Below are positions 1 to 7,282 of a DNA stretch of 12,479 nt, piece after piece (the first letter of the stretch is position 1; each line of letters begins with the position of its first letter). Where the stretch lies: the NCBI GenBank assembly GCA_030824805.1, contig JAPJRC010000062.1, positions 1-12,479 on the forward strand. The letters are read 5' to 3'. The notes under the pieces are model-generated. The model saw nothing but the letters and a program-made list of their open reading frames with translations, did no database searches and had not been told where the DNA came from. A program made the position numbers and the translations under genes. Source of the stretch: Micavibrio sp. Lineage in GTDB: Bacteria > Pseudomonadota > Alphaproteobacteria > Micavibrionales > Micavibrionaceae.

Positions 1-1538
1 GTACCAGCAAAAGCATGGGTGTTGTGCGGGACCTGACCCGCGAAGAAGAAATTCAGGCAGATCTTGACCGCCACAAAGCCGCGAACAAAAGCCTGTTAGA
101 GCAGCTTCGCACGGCGATCGCCATTTTCTCTTCGGACCAGAGCCTTGAATTCTTCAACACAGCCTATGCCACCCAATGGGGTCTGGAAGAGCAATGGCTG
201 AACGGCAAACCGAAACTTGGTGACATTCTCGAAAAGCTGCGGGAAAACCGCCGCTTGCCGGAGCAGGCCGATTTCAGAAAATACAAGCAAGGTTGGCTGG
301 ACTGGTTTACCCGCCTGATCGACCCGCACGAGGATATGCTTTATTTGCCCGACGGCACGGCCGTTCGGATGATCGTGATGCCACACCCTATGGGCGGGTT
401 AATGATGACATTCGAGGACGTGACAAGCCGCCTGGAGCTCGAGTCGAACTACAACACCCTGATCGCCGTACAGAAGGAAACGCTCGACAATTTGTCCGAA
501 GGCGTTGTGGTGTATGGCGGCGATGGACGTTTGAAACTCTGGAACCCGGCTTTTGCGCGGCTTTGGGATTTAAACCCGGAAGAGTTAGAGGGCGGTCCGC
601 ACATCAACAAAATTGTCGATCGCAAAGCGGGATTCTTCGTCCCCGACGAATGGGCTGGCATTCGCAAGTCATTGATTGCGCAAGGGTTGGAGCGCGATGC
701 ACGCGAAGGTCAGCTCATACGTACGGATGGCCTGTATGTTTTATACGCAACGATGCCTCTGCCTGATGGCGGGGTGATGGTTTCCTATTACGACATCACC
801 GATACAACCCGCGTCGAGAACGCTCTGCGGGACAAGAATTCCGCCCTTGAAGCAGCGGAACAGCTCAAGACCGACTTCCTTGCCAACGTGTCATACCAAC
901 TGCGCACGCCGCTTAATGCGATCATGGGCTTTGCGGAAATTCTTGGAAACCAGTATTTCGGCAATCTCAACGACCGCCAGAAAGAATATACCAGCGGCAT
1001 ACATGAATCCGGCGAGCGTTTGATCAGCCTGATCGATGACATTCTAGACCTTTCCACGATCGAAGCCGGTTATCTGGAATTGAAAAAAGAACCGGTTGAT
1101 ATCAAGGCCCTGCTCGAAGGTCTGCACGATCTGACCACCGAATGGGCGAGAAAAAACAATCTACAGGTAAAACTATCCTGTCCCGATAATAACATTATGG
1201 TTTGTGCGGACGAGCGCCGTTTAAAGCAGGCCATCCTCAACCTTATCCGGAACGCCATAAACTTCACCCCGGCAGGTGGAAAAATCAATATTTCCGCGGA
1301 TAAAATGAGGGACGGTGTAAAGATATCGATTAGCGACACGGGTATTGGTATCCCTGCGGCGGATATGAAACGCATCTTCCACCCCTTCGAACGCATTCCC
1401 ACAGGCCGCAATGATGCGGGCAATGCGGGCGCAGGACTTGGCCTGTCCCTGGTTAAAAACATTGTAGAACTTCATGGTGGGGAAATTTCTATCGAAAGCG
1501 TAGAAGGCGAAGGCACCACCGCAACGGTAAAATTATAA
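1..1538 (+). CDS. divL: DivL-type atypical (tyrosine) sensor kinase, 5'-truncated by the window edge
   Basis: The frame is open to the window start: codons before the first ATG (15) read T-S-K-S and run into what looks like the end of a PAS domain (GVVRDLTREEE). The true start is therefore upstream. Numbering from the ATG at 15, there is a PAS-like domain at about 28-138, a second (PAS_7-like) at about 150-265, a short coiled linker, a HisKA dimerisation domain at about 284-350 and a HATPase domain to the end. The H-box reads NVSYQLRTPLNAI, with Tyr294 (codon 894-896) where histidine kinases have the phosphorylated His, and Gln295 in place of the usual Glu. The ATP lobe looks intact: N-box Asn413, DTGIG Asp441 and GAGLGL 472-477. 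Caulobacter DivL has the same His-to-Tyr change; it is an essential scaffold that senses DivK~P and controls the CckA-ChpT-CtrA cell-cycle relay. The location upstream of tsaE-murU-addBA supports orthology. Membrane anchoring cannot be judged because the N-terminus is missing. An unrelated pseudokinase is less likely. Confidence 0.82.
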   Translation, partial: TSKSMGVVRDLTREEEIQADLDRHKAANKSLLEQLRTAIAIFSSDQSLEFFNTAYATQWGLEEQWLNGKPKLGDILEKLRENRRLPEQADFRKYKQGWLDWFTRLIDPHEDMLYLPDGTAVRMIVMPHPMGGLMMTFEDVTSRLELESNYNTLIAVQKETLDNLSEGVVVYGGDGRLKLWNPAFARLWDLNPEELEGGPHINKIVDRKAGFFVPDEWAGIRKSLIAQGLERDAREGQLIRTDGLYVLYATMPLPDGGVMVSYYDITDTTRVENALRDKNSALEAAEQLKTDFLANVSYQLRTPLNAIMGFAEILGNQYFGNLNDRQKEYTSGIHESGERLISLIDDILDLSTIEAGYLELKKEPVDIKALLEGLHDLTTEWARKNNLQVKLSCPDNNIMVCADERRLKQAILNLIRNAINFTPAGGKINISADKMRDGVKISISDTGIGIPAADMKRIFHPFERIPTGRNDAGNAGAGLGLSLVKNIVELHGGEISIESVEGEGTTATVKL

Positions 1539-1558
1539 GCTTCTATCCAGCGCTTATA
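1534..1558. terminator. Weak inverted repeat between two convergent genes, possible shared terminator
   Basis: TATAAGC (1534-1540) and GCTTATA (1552-1558) form a perfect 7-bp inverted repeat around an 11-nt loop, overlapping the divL stop codon. The next gene converges on it and stops at 1577. The stem is AT-rich and neither side has a real T-tract (ATTTTA on the - strand is the closest), so it would be a poor intrinsic terminator. I see no better candidate in the 38-nt gap. Confidence 0.2.
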
Positions 1559-1576
1559 CAGAATTTATCCGCAATT

Positions 1577-1996
1577 TTAATAGCAAGTGGCCGATAATTT
1601 GACCATGTCGTACTCGTCAGGGCGCGCATCAAGAAAAATTTCACGGTCGATTTTTGTCTTACATGAAAACAACGGGATAATCGTGCGTATGGTTATCTCG
1701 ACACGCCGTCCTTCGAAAAAAGGGCCGGTTGTACAGAATTGTCTACGATCCCCCGCTTCTAATCTGAAATTCTCGCGATGTTTTGCCACATCTCCGCTCG
1801 GCAATCTCTGGCTGGCGGTCCCTATAGTCCCCATAATAGTTTGTTCGGATCTGTTTGTGAGCCACGAGCAAAGGGGCCGGCTGAGAATTTCTCCTTCTTT
1901 GCCGGTGCCGGAACTGTTTCTGCCGGGCAGGCCTATTTGTGCCATGGAAGGACTGGCTGAAAAAACCATAAAAAGGAAAAGAAGAAGGTATTTCAT
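1577..1996 (-). CDS. Small secreted four-cysteine protein of unknown function
   Basis: This encodes 139 residues. The frame is open further upstream (to an ATG at 2101), but I chose the ATG at 1994-1996 because it begins a typical Sec signal peptide: Met-Lys, a hydrophobic stretch YLLLFLFMVFSAS, then PSMA-Q with likely signal peptidase I cleavage after Ala19. A weak AAGAG lies just before this start. The mature part is about 120 residues with four cysteines (43, 88, 112 and 138), the last next to the C-terminus. That number fits two periplasmic disulfides, which is inference. The C-terminal half alternates hydrophobic and polar residues (VEITIRTIIPLFSCKT), suggesting beta structure. There is no lipobox and no other membrane segment. 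I do not recognise the family. The gene lies 49 nt downstream of the ferredoxin-NADP reductase on the same strand, so the two may be co-transcribed. Confidence 0.65.
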   Translation of the reverse strand: MKYLLLFLFMVFSASPSMAQIGLPGRNSSGTGKEGEILSRPLCSWLTNRSEQTIMGTIGTASQRLPSGDVAKHRENFRLEAGDRRQFCTTGPFFEGRRVEITIRTIIPLFSCKTKIDREIFLDARPDEYDMVKLSATCY

Positions 1997-2045
1997 TCTC
2001 TTAGTATACGCCGAGCGCGCATATACAGGAATATAAGATTGATAT

Positions 2046-3077
2046 TTATGCAGCGCCTGGAAGGCCCTTGGTCGTGGAATATTCGAAATGCAGAGCTTCA
2101 CCCGGATGCAATTGCTTGCGTATGGCGTGGGCGGCCAGCGCGGCTTCGTTAAACCCCGTGAGGATCAGTTTCAATTTGTTTTTATAGGTTGCAATGTCGC
2201 CAACCGCATAAATTCCTACGATATTGGTTTCGCACGTAAAGGGATCAACCGTTATGTGGTGCGCATCCAGGGCCAAGCCCCAATCGGCCAATGGCCCCAG
2301 CGCTGTGGCCAATCCATAGAAGGGCAGAAGCACATCGGCGTCCAGAATTTGCTCTTCCCCGTCGTCATTTGCGACTACAATGCCGGAGATTATTTTATCT
2401 TGTCCCCGTATTTCTTTTAGCTGATACGGGACTGTGAGGCTGATAGTGCCGGCCCGCGCCAATTCCTGCATCTGCCGCACGCTTTCTGGCGCCGCGCGGA
2501 ATTTGTCGCGTCGGTGCACAACATGCAAAGAGGCCGCCACGGGTGCTAAAGACAATGCCCAATCCACAGCGGAATCACCGCCACCGGCGATAACGATCCG
2601 TTTGCCTTTGTAATCGTCCTTGCGGCGGACCACATATTGCACTCCTAAACCGGGGCCAGCGCCTTCAAATTGCTCGATATTATCCAAAGGCGGCCTGTTT
2701 GGGCCAAACGCACCCGCACCGGCAGCTATAATGATGGCTGGGGCTACCGCTTCCGTGCCCTTATTGGTCTTAATATGCCAGTCGCTACCTTCTTTGCTTA
2801 AAGATACAACCTGCTGGTCCAGATGATAGCTTGGCCCGAACGGAGCCGCCTGTTTTTCAAGATTATGTATCAGATCACCAGCCAGAATCGAAGGCGCGGC
2901 TGGAATGTCGTAGATCGGTTTTTCGGGATAAAGCGCCGTGCATTGGCCGCCGATCTCCGGCAGGGAATCGAACACCGCGCATTTGAGCCCCAGCATCCCG
3001 CATTCGAACACAGCGAAAAGGCCCGAAGGGCCCGCGCCAATCACAATCACATCGGTTTTAATCGGTCCAAAACTCAT
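2046..3077 (-). CDS. Ferredoxin--NADP(+) reductase, thioredoxin-reductase-like type (YumC family)
   Basis: This cytosolic FAD enzyme of 343 residues is expected to move electrons between NADPH and ferredoxin or flavodoxin (EC 1.18.1.2). The FAD-binding GAGPSG lies at 14-19, followed by the family stretch IGGQCTALYPEKPIYDIPA. The NADPH-binding GGGDSAVDW is at 165-173, HRRDKFRA at 188-195, and the second FAD motif IYAVGD at 289-294. The redox CxxC that true thioredoxin reductase carries in the NADPH domain is absent, which together with the GGQC-ALYPEK signature supports FNR over TrxB. The length matches the family. The start is the ATG at 3075-3077. The frame stays open upstream to 3254, but that extension has an unnatural composition and would overlap tsaE; a GTG at 3108-3110 is an alternative start. 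The ribosome binding site is weak. The gene is divergent from tsaE and followed by the small secreted protein. Confidence 0.88.
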   Translation of the reverse strand: MSFGPIKTDVIVIGAGPSGLFAVFECGMLGLKCAVFDSLPEIGGQCTALYPEKPIYDIPAAPSILAGDLIHNLEKQAAPFGPSYHLDQQVVSLSKEGSDWHIKTNKGTEAVAPAIIIAAGAGAFGPNRPPLDNIEQFEGAGPGLGVQYVVRRKDDYKGKRIVIAGGGDSAVDWALSLAPVAASLHVVHRRDKFRAAPESVRQMQELARAGTISLTVPYQLKEIRGQDKIISGIVVANDDGEEQILDADVLLPFYGLATALGPLADWGLALDAHHITVDPFTCETNIVGIYAVGDIATYKNKLKLILTGFNEAALAAHAIRKQLHPGEALHFEYSTTKGLPGAA

Positions 3078-3184
3078 GCGGCTTTTATCGCACTTTTCGC
3101 ATGCGGTTTCCACGGGATTTGATCGCCTGTGGACGCCGTAAAATCCGTCATGTCTGGGCCGTTTGGGTTTTGGTATAAAAATCC
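3078..3184. promoter_or_regulatory. Divergent intergenic region between the FNR gene and the tsaE operon
   Basis: These 107 nt must carry the start signals for the FNR gene (-) and for the tsaE-murU-addBA operon (+). The only visible + strand element is TATAAA at 3174-3179, a -10-like hexamer, with no good -35 about 17 nt upstream. If real, transcription would begin almost at the tsaE ATG (3185), giving a leaderless or near-leaderless mRNA. This agrees with the absence of a Shine-Dalgarno sequence before tsaE. I see no clear operator. Confidence 0.35.
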
Positions 3185-3598
3185 ATGCCCACCCACCAGA
3201 TAAAATCCGAAAACGACACCGTTGCGCTGGCCCAGTCCATGGCCGCCAGCGCAAAGCCCGGCGATTGCTTTTTGCTGGAAGGCCCGCTCGGCGCGGGCAA
3301 GAGCGTTTTCGCCCGCGCGTTCATACGCACGCTGTGCGGGGAAAGCACCGAAGTGCCGAGCCCCACCTTCACGCTCGTTCAAACATACGACGCAGATGGC
3401 ACGACACTCTGGCATTTCGATCTATATCGTTTGAAAGATGCGGAAGAAATTTTTGAGATCGGCTGGGAAGAATCCTTTGATGGAATCCGGCTGATAGAAT
3501 GGCCTTCGCGGCTCGGCTCCTACGCGCCTCAAAAAGCCACCAGGATTTTCATAGAACCGAACGGCGATATGACGAGGGAAATCACCATCGATGAATAA
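3185..3598 (+). CDS. tsaE: tRNA t6A37 threonylcarbamoyladenosine biosynthesis ATPase TsaE
   Basis: This encodes 137 residues. TsaE (formerly YjeE) is the cytosolic ATPase that resets the TsaB-TsaD complex during synthesis of the universal t6A37 modification of ANN-decoding tRNAs. The P-loop GPLGAGKS is at 33-40 (Lys39, Ser40). It is followed by PSPTF at 58-62 (switch region), HFDLYRL at 77-83 with the conserved Asp79, and LIEWP at 103-107 with Glu105; these are the family hallmarks in the usual order. The length is slightly short but complete. No Shine-Dalgarno sequence precedes the ATG. The stop overlaps the next gene's start by 8 nt (ATGAATAA), so tsaE is the first gene of a translationally coupled operon. 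In related clusters a phosphotransferase gene usually follows tsaE; it is missing here. Confidence 0.95.
   Translation: MPTHQIKSENDTVALAQSMAASAKPGDCFLLEGPLGAGKSVFARAFIRTLCGESTEVPSPTFTLVQTYDADGTTLWHFDLYRLKDAEEIFEIGWEESFDGIRLIEWPSRLGSYAPQKATRIFIEPNGDMTREITIDE
3574..3580 (+). promoter_or_regulatory. Shine-Dalgarno for the murU-like gene, inside tsaE
   Basis: GAGGGAA lies 10 nt before the ATG at 3591 and within the tsaE coding sequence. It supports that ATG as the start and the 8-nt overlap with tsaE. Confidence 0.5.
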
Positions 3599-4313
3599 CG
3601 CGCCAAAAAAAGCTTTTATCCTCGCCGCCGGCAAAGGCACGCGCCTTCGCCCGCACACCGACACCATGCCCAAACCCATGGTGCCGATAGCGGGAAAAAG
3701 CATCATCAAACGCACAATTGAAAAGCTCGCGGCAGAAGGCGTGGAAGAGATCGTTATCAACCTCCACCATCTAGCGCCCGTTCTCGAAGGCCATCTGGAA
3801 GACATTAAAACTCCGCGCATTACTCTCTCGCACGAAGACGATTTGCTTGAAACCGGGGGCGGTTTGAAAAAGGCATTGCATCATTTCGGCGATGATCCTT
3901 ACTTCATCATCAATGGCGATGCGCTGTGGGATGAAGCCGAAGGCGAAACCATTTTAAGGCGTCTTGCCAATGCGTGGGATGCCCAAAAGATGGACATTCT
4001 CCAGATGATGCAGCCGCGCGCGGGTATGCACCTGACAGGTTTCGTCGGTGATTACGACATGGCGCAAGACGGACGTTTGACACGCTCTACAGATAAGCAG
4101 GGCGCGTATATGTTCGCCGGCATCCGTATCGCGCATCCGCGCATTTTTGAGAACACCCCCGATGGCGCTTTTTCGTTTCTGCAATTGATGGACAAGGCGC
4201 AGGAGGACGGGCGTCTACACGGCATCGCGCACAACGCCGAATGGTATCATATCAGCACGCCAGAAGACCTGGCCGCGGTAGACGATTCTTTCAGAAAGCG
4301 CGGTAATGCATGA
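3591..4313 (+). CDS. murU: Sugar-1-phosphate nucleotidyltransferase, MurU-like (N-acetylmuramate-1-phosphate uridylyltransferase)
   Basis: This 240-residue cytosolic nucleotidyltransferase has the N-terminal signature LAAGKGTRLRP at 11-21 followed by MPKPMVPIAGKSII at 26-39 (triphosphate and sugar-phosphate binding). NGD with Asp110 is the probable Mg-binding residue, and GGGLKKAL at 89-96 precedes it. The C-terminal WYHISTPEDL is typical of this subgroup, and the short length without an acyltransferase or left-handed helix domain fits MurU. In Pseudomonas, MurU converts MurNAc-1-phosphate plus UTP to UDP-MurNAc, bypassing de novo synthesis during cell-wall recycling; the kinase AmgK supplies the substrate. 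Assignment to MurU rests on similarity and on the conserved neighbourhood; the sugar specificity cannot be read from sequence. The adjacent amgK usually seen is absent. The stop overlaps the addB start by 4 nt (ATGA). Confidence 0.83.
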   Translation: MNNAPKKAFILAAGKGTRLRPHTDTMPKPMVPIAGKSIIKRTIEKLAAEGVEEIVINLHHLAPVLEGHLEDIKTPRITLSHEDDLLETGGGLKKALHHFGDDPYFIINGDALWDEAEGETILRRLANAWDAQKMDILQMMQPRAGMHLTGFVGDYDMAQDGRLTRSTDKQGAYMFAGIRIAHPRIFENTPDGAFSFLQLMDKAQEDGRLHGIAHNAEWYHISTPEDLAAVDDSFRKRGNA

Positions 4314-7282
4314 GCGAGGACGCAAAGAAAAATTGCGTCTATACCATTCCCGCCGGATTGTCGTTCGTCGATGTTCTGGCACAGGGCATCCTCGAAAGAT
4401 CTTCCGGCGATCCGCTCGCGCTCGCCCGTATACAGGTTTTACTGCCCACGCGCCGCGCATGCCGCTCTCTCCGCGAAGCGTTTTTGAGACTGTCCAACGG
4501 TGATCCATTATTGCTTCCGCGCATGAATCCCATCGGTGATGTCGACGAGGAAGAATTGTCAATCACGCTTTCCGGTGCGGAAGAAGAACTATCCATCCCG
4601 CCAGCCATCTCGCCGATGCGCCGCCTGTTCCTTCTCACACGGCTTATCGGTGCGCGCCAGGATTACACCCGCGGTCCCGAACAGGATCTTTTGCTCGCGC
4701 AGGCGCTTGGACGCCTGATGGACCAGATCTACACCGAAGATCTTGATCTTGCACGACTGCCCGATCTGGTCGATGCCGCCGAATTTTCCGCGCATTGGCA
4801 GGTAAGTATAAAATTCCTGAGCATTCTGAGCGAAGTCTGGCCTGCTATCCTCGCGCAGGAAGGTGCCATAGATGCGGCGGATCGTCGCAACCGCTTGATC
4901 AAACGCCTCGCGCAACACTGGCAAGCCAATCCGCCGAAACATCCTGTTTTTGCTGCCGGGTCGACTGGCTCTATTCCCGCAACGGCAGAGCTTTTGAAAA
5001 CCATAGCCGCGCTGCCGGATGGCTGTATTATCCTGCCGGGCCTTGATCAGGCAATGGACGCTGAAAGCTGGGCTGCCATGGATGACACGCATCCGCAGGC
5101 AACGCTGCGAACATTGCTTTCAAAGCTCCATCATAATCGTGAGAATGTCGCGCTCTGGCCAGCCGTCCCGGAAAAAGAAGGCAATGAGAATATCCGTCTC
5201 CTGGCTACCGAGATCATGCGCCCATCGGAAACCGCCCAGGAATGGCAGACAGTGCGTGAAAGATTGTCGATCCACGAAAAGGATATCGCCATCCGCCGTT
5301 ATGATTGCGCGAACCCGCAGGAAGAAGCGCTTGTCATCGCACTTGCCATGCGCGAAACGCTGGAACAGGAAAAAATGACGGCGGCGCTTGTCACGCCGGA
5401 CCGCAAGCTCGCACGCCGCGTGGCCATGGCCTGCCGCCGATGGGGCATAGAGATAGACGATTCCGGTGGGCAGTCTTTGAAAGAAACGAAAGTTGGTACA
5501 TATCTGCGCCTGTGCATGGAAGCTTTGTGCGCGGATATGAAGCCTGTGGCGCTGCTCGGCTTTGCCAAGCACGCGCTGTGCCTGCCGGATTCCCTGCCCG
5601 ACTGGCGCAAGGCGGTGCGCGCTCTTGACGCGCATGTCTTCCGCGGCCCGTCGTTCGGAAAAGGATTCGACACCTATGATAAAAAAATTGCGGCCCTCGA
5701 TGAAGCGGGCAAGGAAACGGCTTATTATAAAAAGACACTGTCTTTTATCGAAGACGCGTTCAGGCCTCTGACGGAGCTTTTTGCAAGGAATGAGCCCGTC
5801 GCATTCCACATATGGTGCGATGCGCATTTGCGCGTGGCAGAGACATTCTGCGGCACCGATATTCTGTGGGCGGGACAGGATGGCAACGCGGCGGCAAATT
5901 TCTTTTCCGAACTGCGTGAACACGCCGACATTCTGCCCGATATACAGGCAAATGATTATCTTGCCCTCATCGAACGCGCTATGTCTGGCATTTCCGTGCG
6001 CCCTGCATACGGCCTGCATCCACGCCTGATGATATTGGGACAGCTCGAGGCGCGTCTTGTCGAAGCGGACGTCATGATCCTGTCCGGCCTCAATGAAAAT
6101 ACGTGGCCGCCTGATCCGGGTGTTGATCCGTGGATGTCGCGCCCCATGCGCAAAAAATTCGGCCTCCCGCCGCTGGAACGGTCTATCGGACTTTCAGCAC
6201 ACGATTTCGTGCAAGGTCTGTGCGCAAAGCAGGTGGTGCTGACCCGCTCCGTGCGTGTGGACGGATCACCAACCGTGCCGTCCCGCTGGCTGCAGAGAAT
6301 GGACACTGTTCTGCGTGCGCTCGGTATTGATCCTCTTTCCCTGCAATCCGGCCCCTTGTTGTCTTACGCGCGCAAGATTGACCATGCGGTGGATTACAAA
6401 CCCTGGGAAAGGCCAGAGCCACGTCCCCCGGTTTCCGCGCGCCCGCGCAAGCTTTCCGTCACACAAGTGGAAACTTGGATGACGGATCCTTACAGCATCT
6501 ATGCACGGCATATATTAAAGCTTCGTCCGCTCGACCCGCTAGAACAACCTTTGGACGCCGCGATGCGCGGCACGCTGGTGCATGAAACCCTCGACCGTTT
6601 CGTTGAAAAATATCCAGATCACATACCGCCGGACGCGCGCGAAGATTTTATCACCATCGCGCGGGAAGAATTGGACGCTTTGGGATTGGAAGCCGATGTC
6701 ACGACTTTCTGGGAACCGCGGCTAAGCAAAATTGCCGGATGGCTTGTGGAACAAGAGCGCATGTGGCGCGCGGAATGGAAGCCAGCGCGCCGCGAGGAAA
6801 CAGGCGCTATTGTCCTGAACGGACCTGCGGGTGATTTCACATTGAGTGCGCGCGTCGACAGGATCGATTACACACGCGATGGCCGCGAAGCCGCGATCAT
6901 CGATTACAAAACCGGCGGTACTTTTTCACTGACCGGCATGAAGGATGGTAAACATCCGCAGCTTCCGCTCGAGGCATTGATCCTCGAGAGCGGCGGTTTT
7001 GAAAACACCAAAGCCGTCAATGTCGGCGCGCTGTCGTACTGGGTTGTCAGCGGATCAGGCAATGGCGGCGATGTGAAAACCATGTCGAAGGCTGCGGATC
7101 TTTCTTCCGCGAAAGAAAACGCAAAAGACGGACTGGAAAAACTTATCGCGACGTTCGATCGGGAAGAAACGCCCTATTACAGTCTCCCGCGCCCGGAACG
7201 AGCGCCGCGATTCAACGACTACGAACACCTGGCGCGCGTGCGTGAATGGACGGCACTCGACGATTCGGAGGACGCCGCATGA
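4310..7282 (+). CDS. addB: Double-strand break repair nuclease subunit AddB (alphaproteobacterial type)
   Basis: This encodes 990 residues, a normal length for the family. AddB pairs with AddA to process double-strand ends for RecA loading, as RecBCD does in enterobacteria. The N-terminus (TIPAGLSFVDVLAQ, about 12-25) and the block GLNENTWPP (593-601) to SRPMRKKFGLPPLERSIG are typical of the inactivated helicase part; the N-terminus lacks a Walker A GxxGxGK, as is usual in this clade. The C-terminal RecB/PD-(D/E)XK nuclease starts near 715 (LSVTQVETW) and keeps all active-site residues: His758 (GTLVHETLDRF), Asp850 (RVDRID), Asp865 and Lys867 (DYKTG). The cysteines that hold an iron-sulfur cluster in Bacillus AddB are missing: the first position reads MTDPY and the C-terminal 50 residues contain no Cys. 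It is coupled to murU and addA by 4-nt ATGA overlaps. Confidence 0.93.
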   Translation: MSEDAKKNCVYTIPAGLSFVDVLAQGILERSSGDPLALARIQVLLPTRRACRSLREAFLRLSNGDPLLLPRMNPIGDVDEEELSITLSGAEEELSIPPAISPMRRLFLLTRLIGARQDYTRGPEQDLLLAQALGRLMDQIYTEDLDLARLPDLVDAAEFSAHWQVSIKFLSILSEVWPAILAQEGAIDAADRRNRLIKRLAQHWQANPPKHPVFAAGSTGSIPATAELLKTIAALPDGCIILPGLDQAMDAESWAAMDDTHPQATLRTLLSKLHHNRENVALWPAVPEKEGNENIRLLATEIMRPSETAQEWQTVRERLSIHEKDIAIRRYDCANPQEEALVIALAMRETLEQEKMTAALVTPDRKLARRVAMACRRWGIEIDDSGGQSLKETKVGTYLRLCMEALCADMKPVALLGFAKHALCLPDSLPDWRKAVRALDAHVFRGPSFGKGFDTYDKKIAALDEAGKETAYYKKTLSFIEDAFRPLTELFARNEPVAFHIWCDAHLRVAETFCGTDILWAGQDGNAAANFFSELREHADILPDIQANDYLALIERAMSGISVRPAYGLHPRLMILGQLEARLVEADVMILSGLNENTWPPDPGVDPWMSRPMRKKFGLPPLERSIGLSAHDFVQGLCAKQVVLTRSVRVDGSPTVPSRWLQRMDTVLRALGIDPLSLQSGPLLSYARKIDHAVDYKPWERPEPRPPVSARPRKLSVTQVETWMTDPYSIYARHILKLRPLDPLEQPLDAAMRGTLVHETLDRFVEKYPDHIPPDAREDFITIAREELDALGLEADVTTFWEPRLSKIAGWLVEQERMWRAEWKPARREETGAIVLNGPAGDFTLSARVDRIDYTRDGREAAIIDYKTGGTFSLTGMKDGKHPQLPLEALILESGGFENTKAVNVGALSYWVVSGSGNGGDVKTMSKAADLSSAKENAKDGLEKLIATFDREETPYYSLPRPERAPRFNDYEHLARVREWTALDDSEDAA
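7267..7272 (+). promoter_or_regulatory. Shine-Dalgarno that fixes the addA start
   Basis: GGAGGA lies 6 nt before the ATG at 7279, near the end of addB. It decides the start in favour of 7279 rather than the in-frame ATG at 7246, which lies deep inside addB and has no such site. Confidence 0.7.

Noticed and set aside
293..766. 157-residue + strand frame overlapping the DivL-like gene
   Set aside because: It is an Arg-rich alternate frame of the PAS region; the PAS-HisKA frame is clearly the coding one.
1587..2036. 149-residue + strand frame opposite the small secreted protein
   Set aside because: It has no recognisable features, whereas the - strand frame begins with a well-formed signal peptide.
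1997..2101. 35-residue N-terminal extension of the small secreted protein
   Set aside because: It would bury the signal peptide and overlap the 3' end of the reductase gene.
2046..3077. Thioredoxin reductase (TrxB) as partner of the trxA in the window
   Set aside because: The redox CxxC of TrxB is missing from the NADPH domain and the sequence carries the FNR-type signatures.
3078..3254. 59-residue N-terminal extension of the ferredoxin-NADP reductase
   Set aside because: It overlaps tsaE on the other strand, is Trp/Arg/Pro-rich and unlike the family, which starts shortly before the GAGPSG motif.
5120..6019. 299-residue open frame on the - strand inside addB
   Set aside because: It lies wholly antisense to conserved AddB sequence, has a Cys/Arg/His/Phe-rich shadow composition and no ribosome binding site or recognisable domain.
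7246..7278. 11-residue upstream extension of AddA
   Set aside because: The GGAGGA site 6 nt before the ATG at 7279 and the ATGA overlap with addB favour the shorter form.
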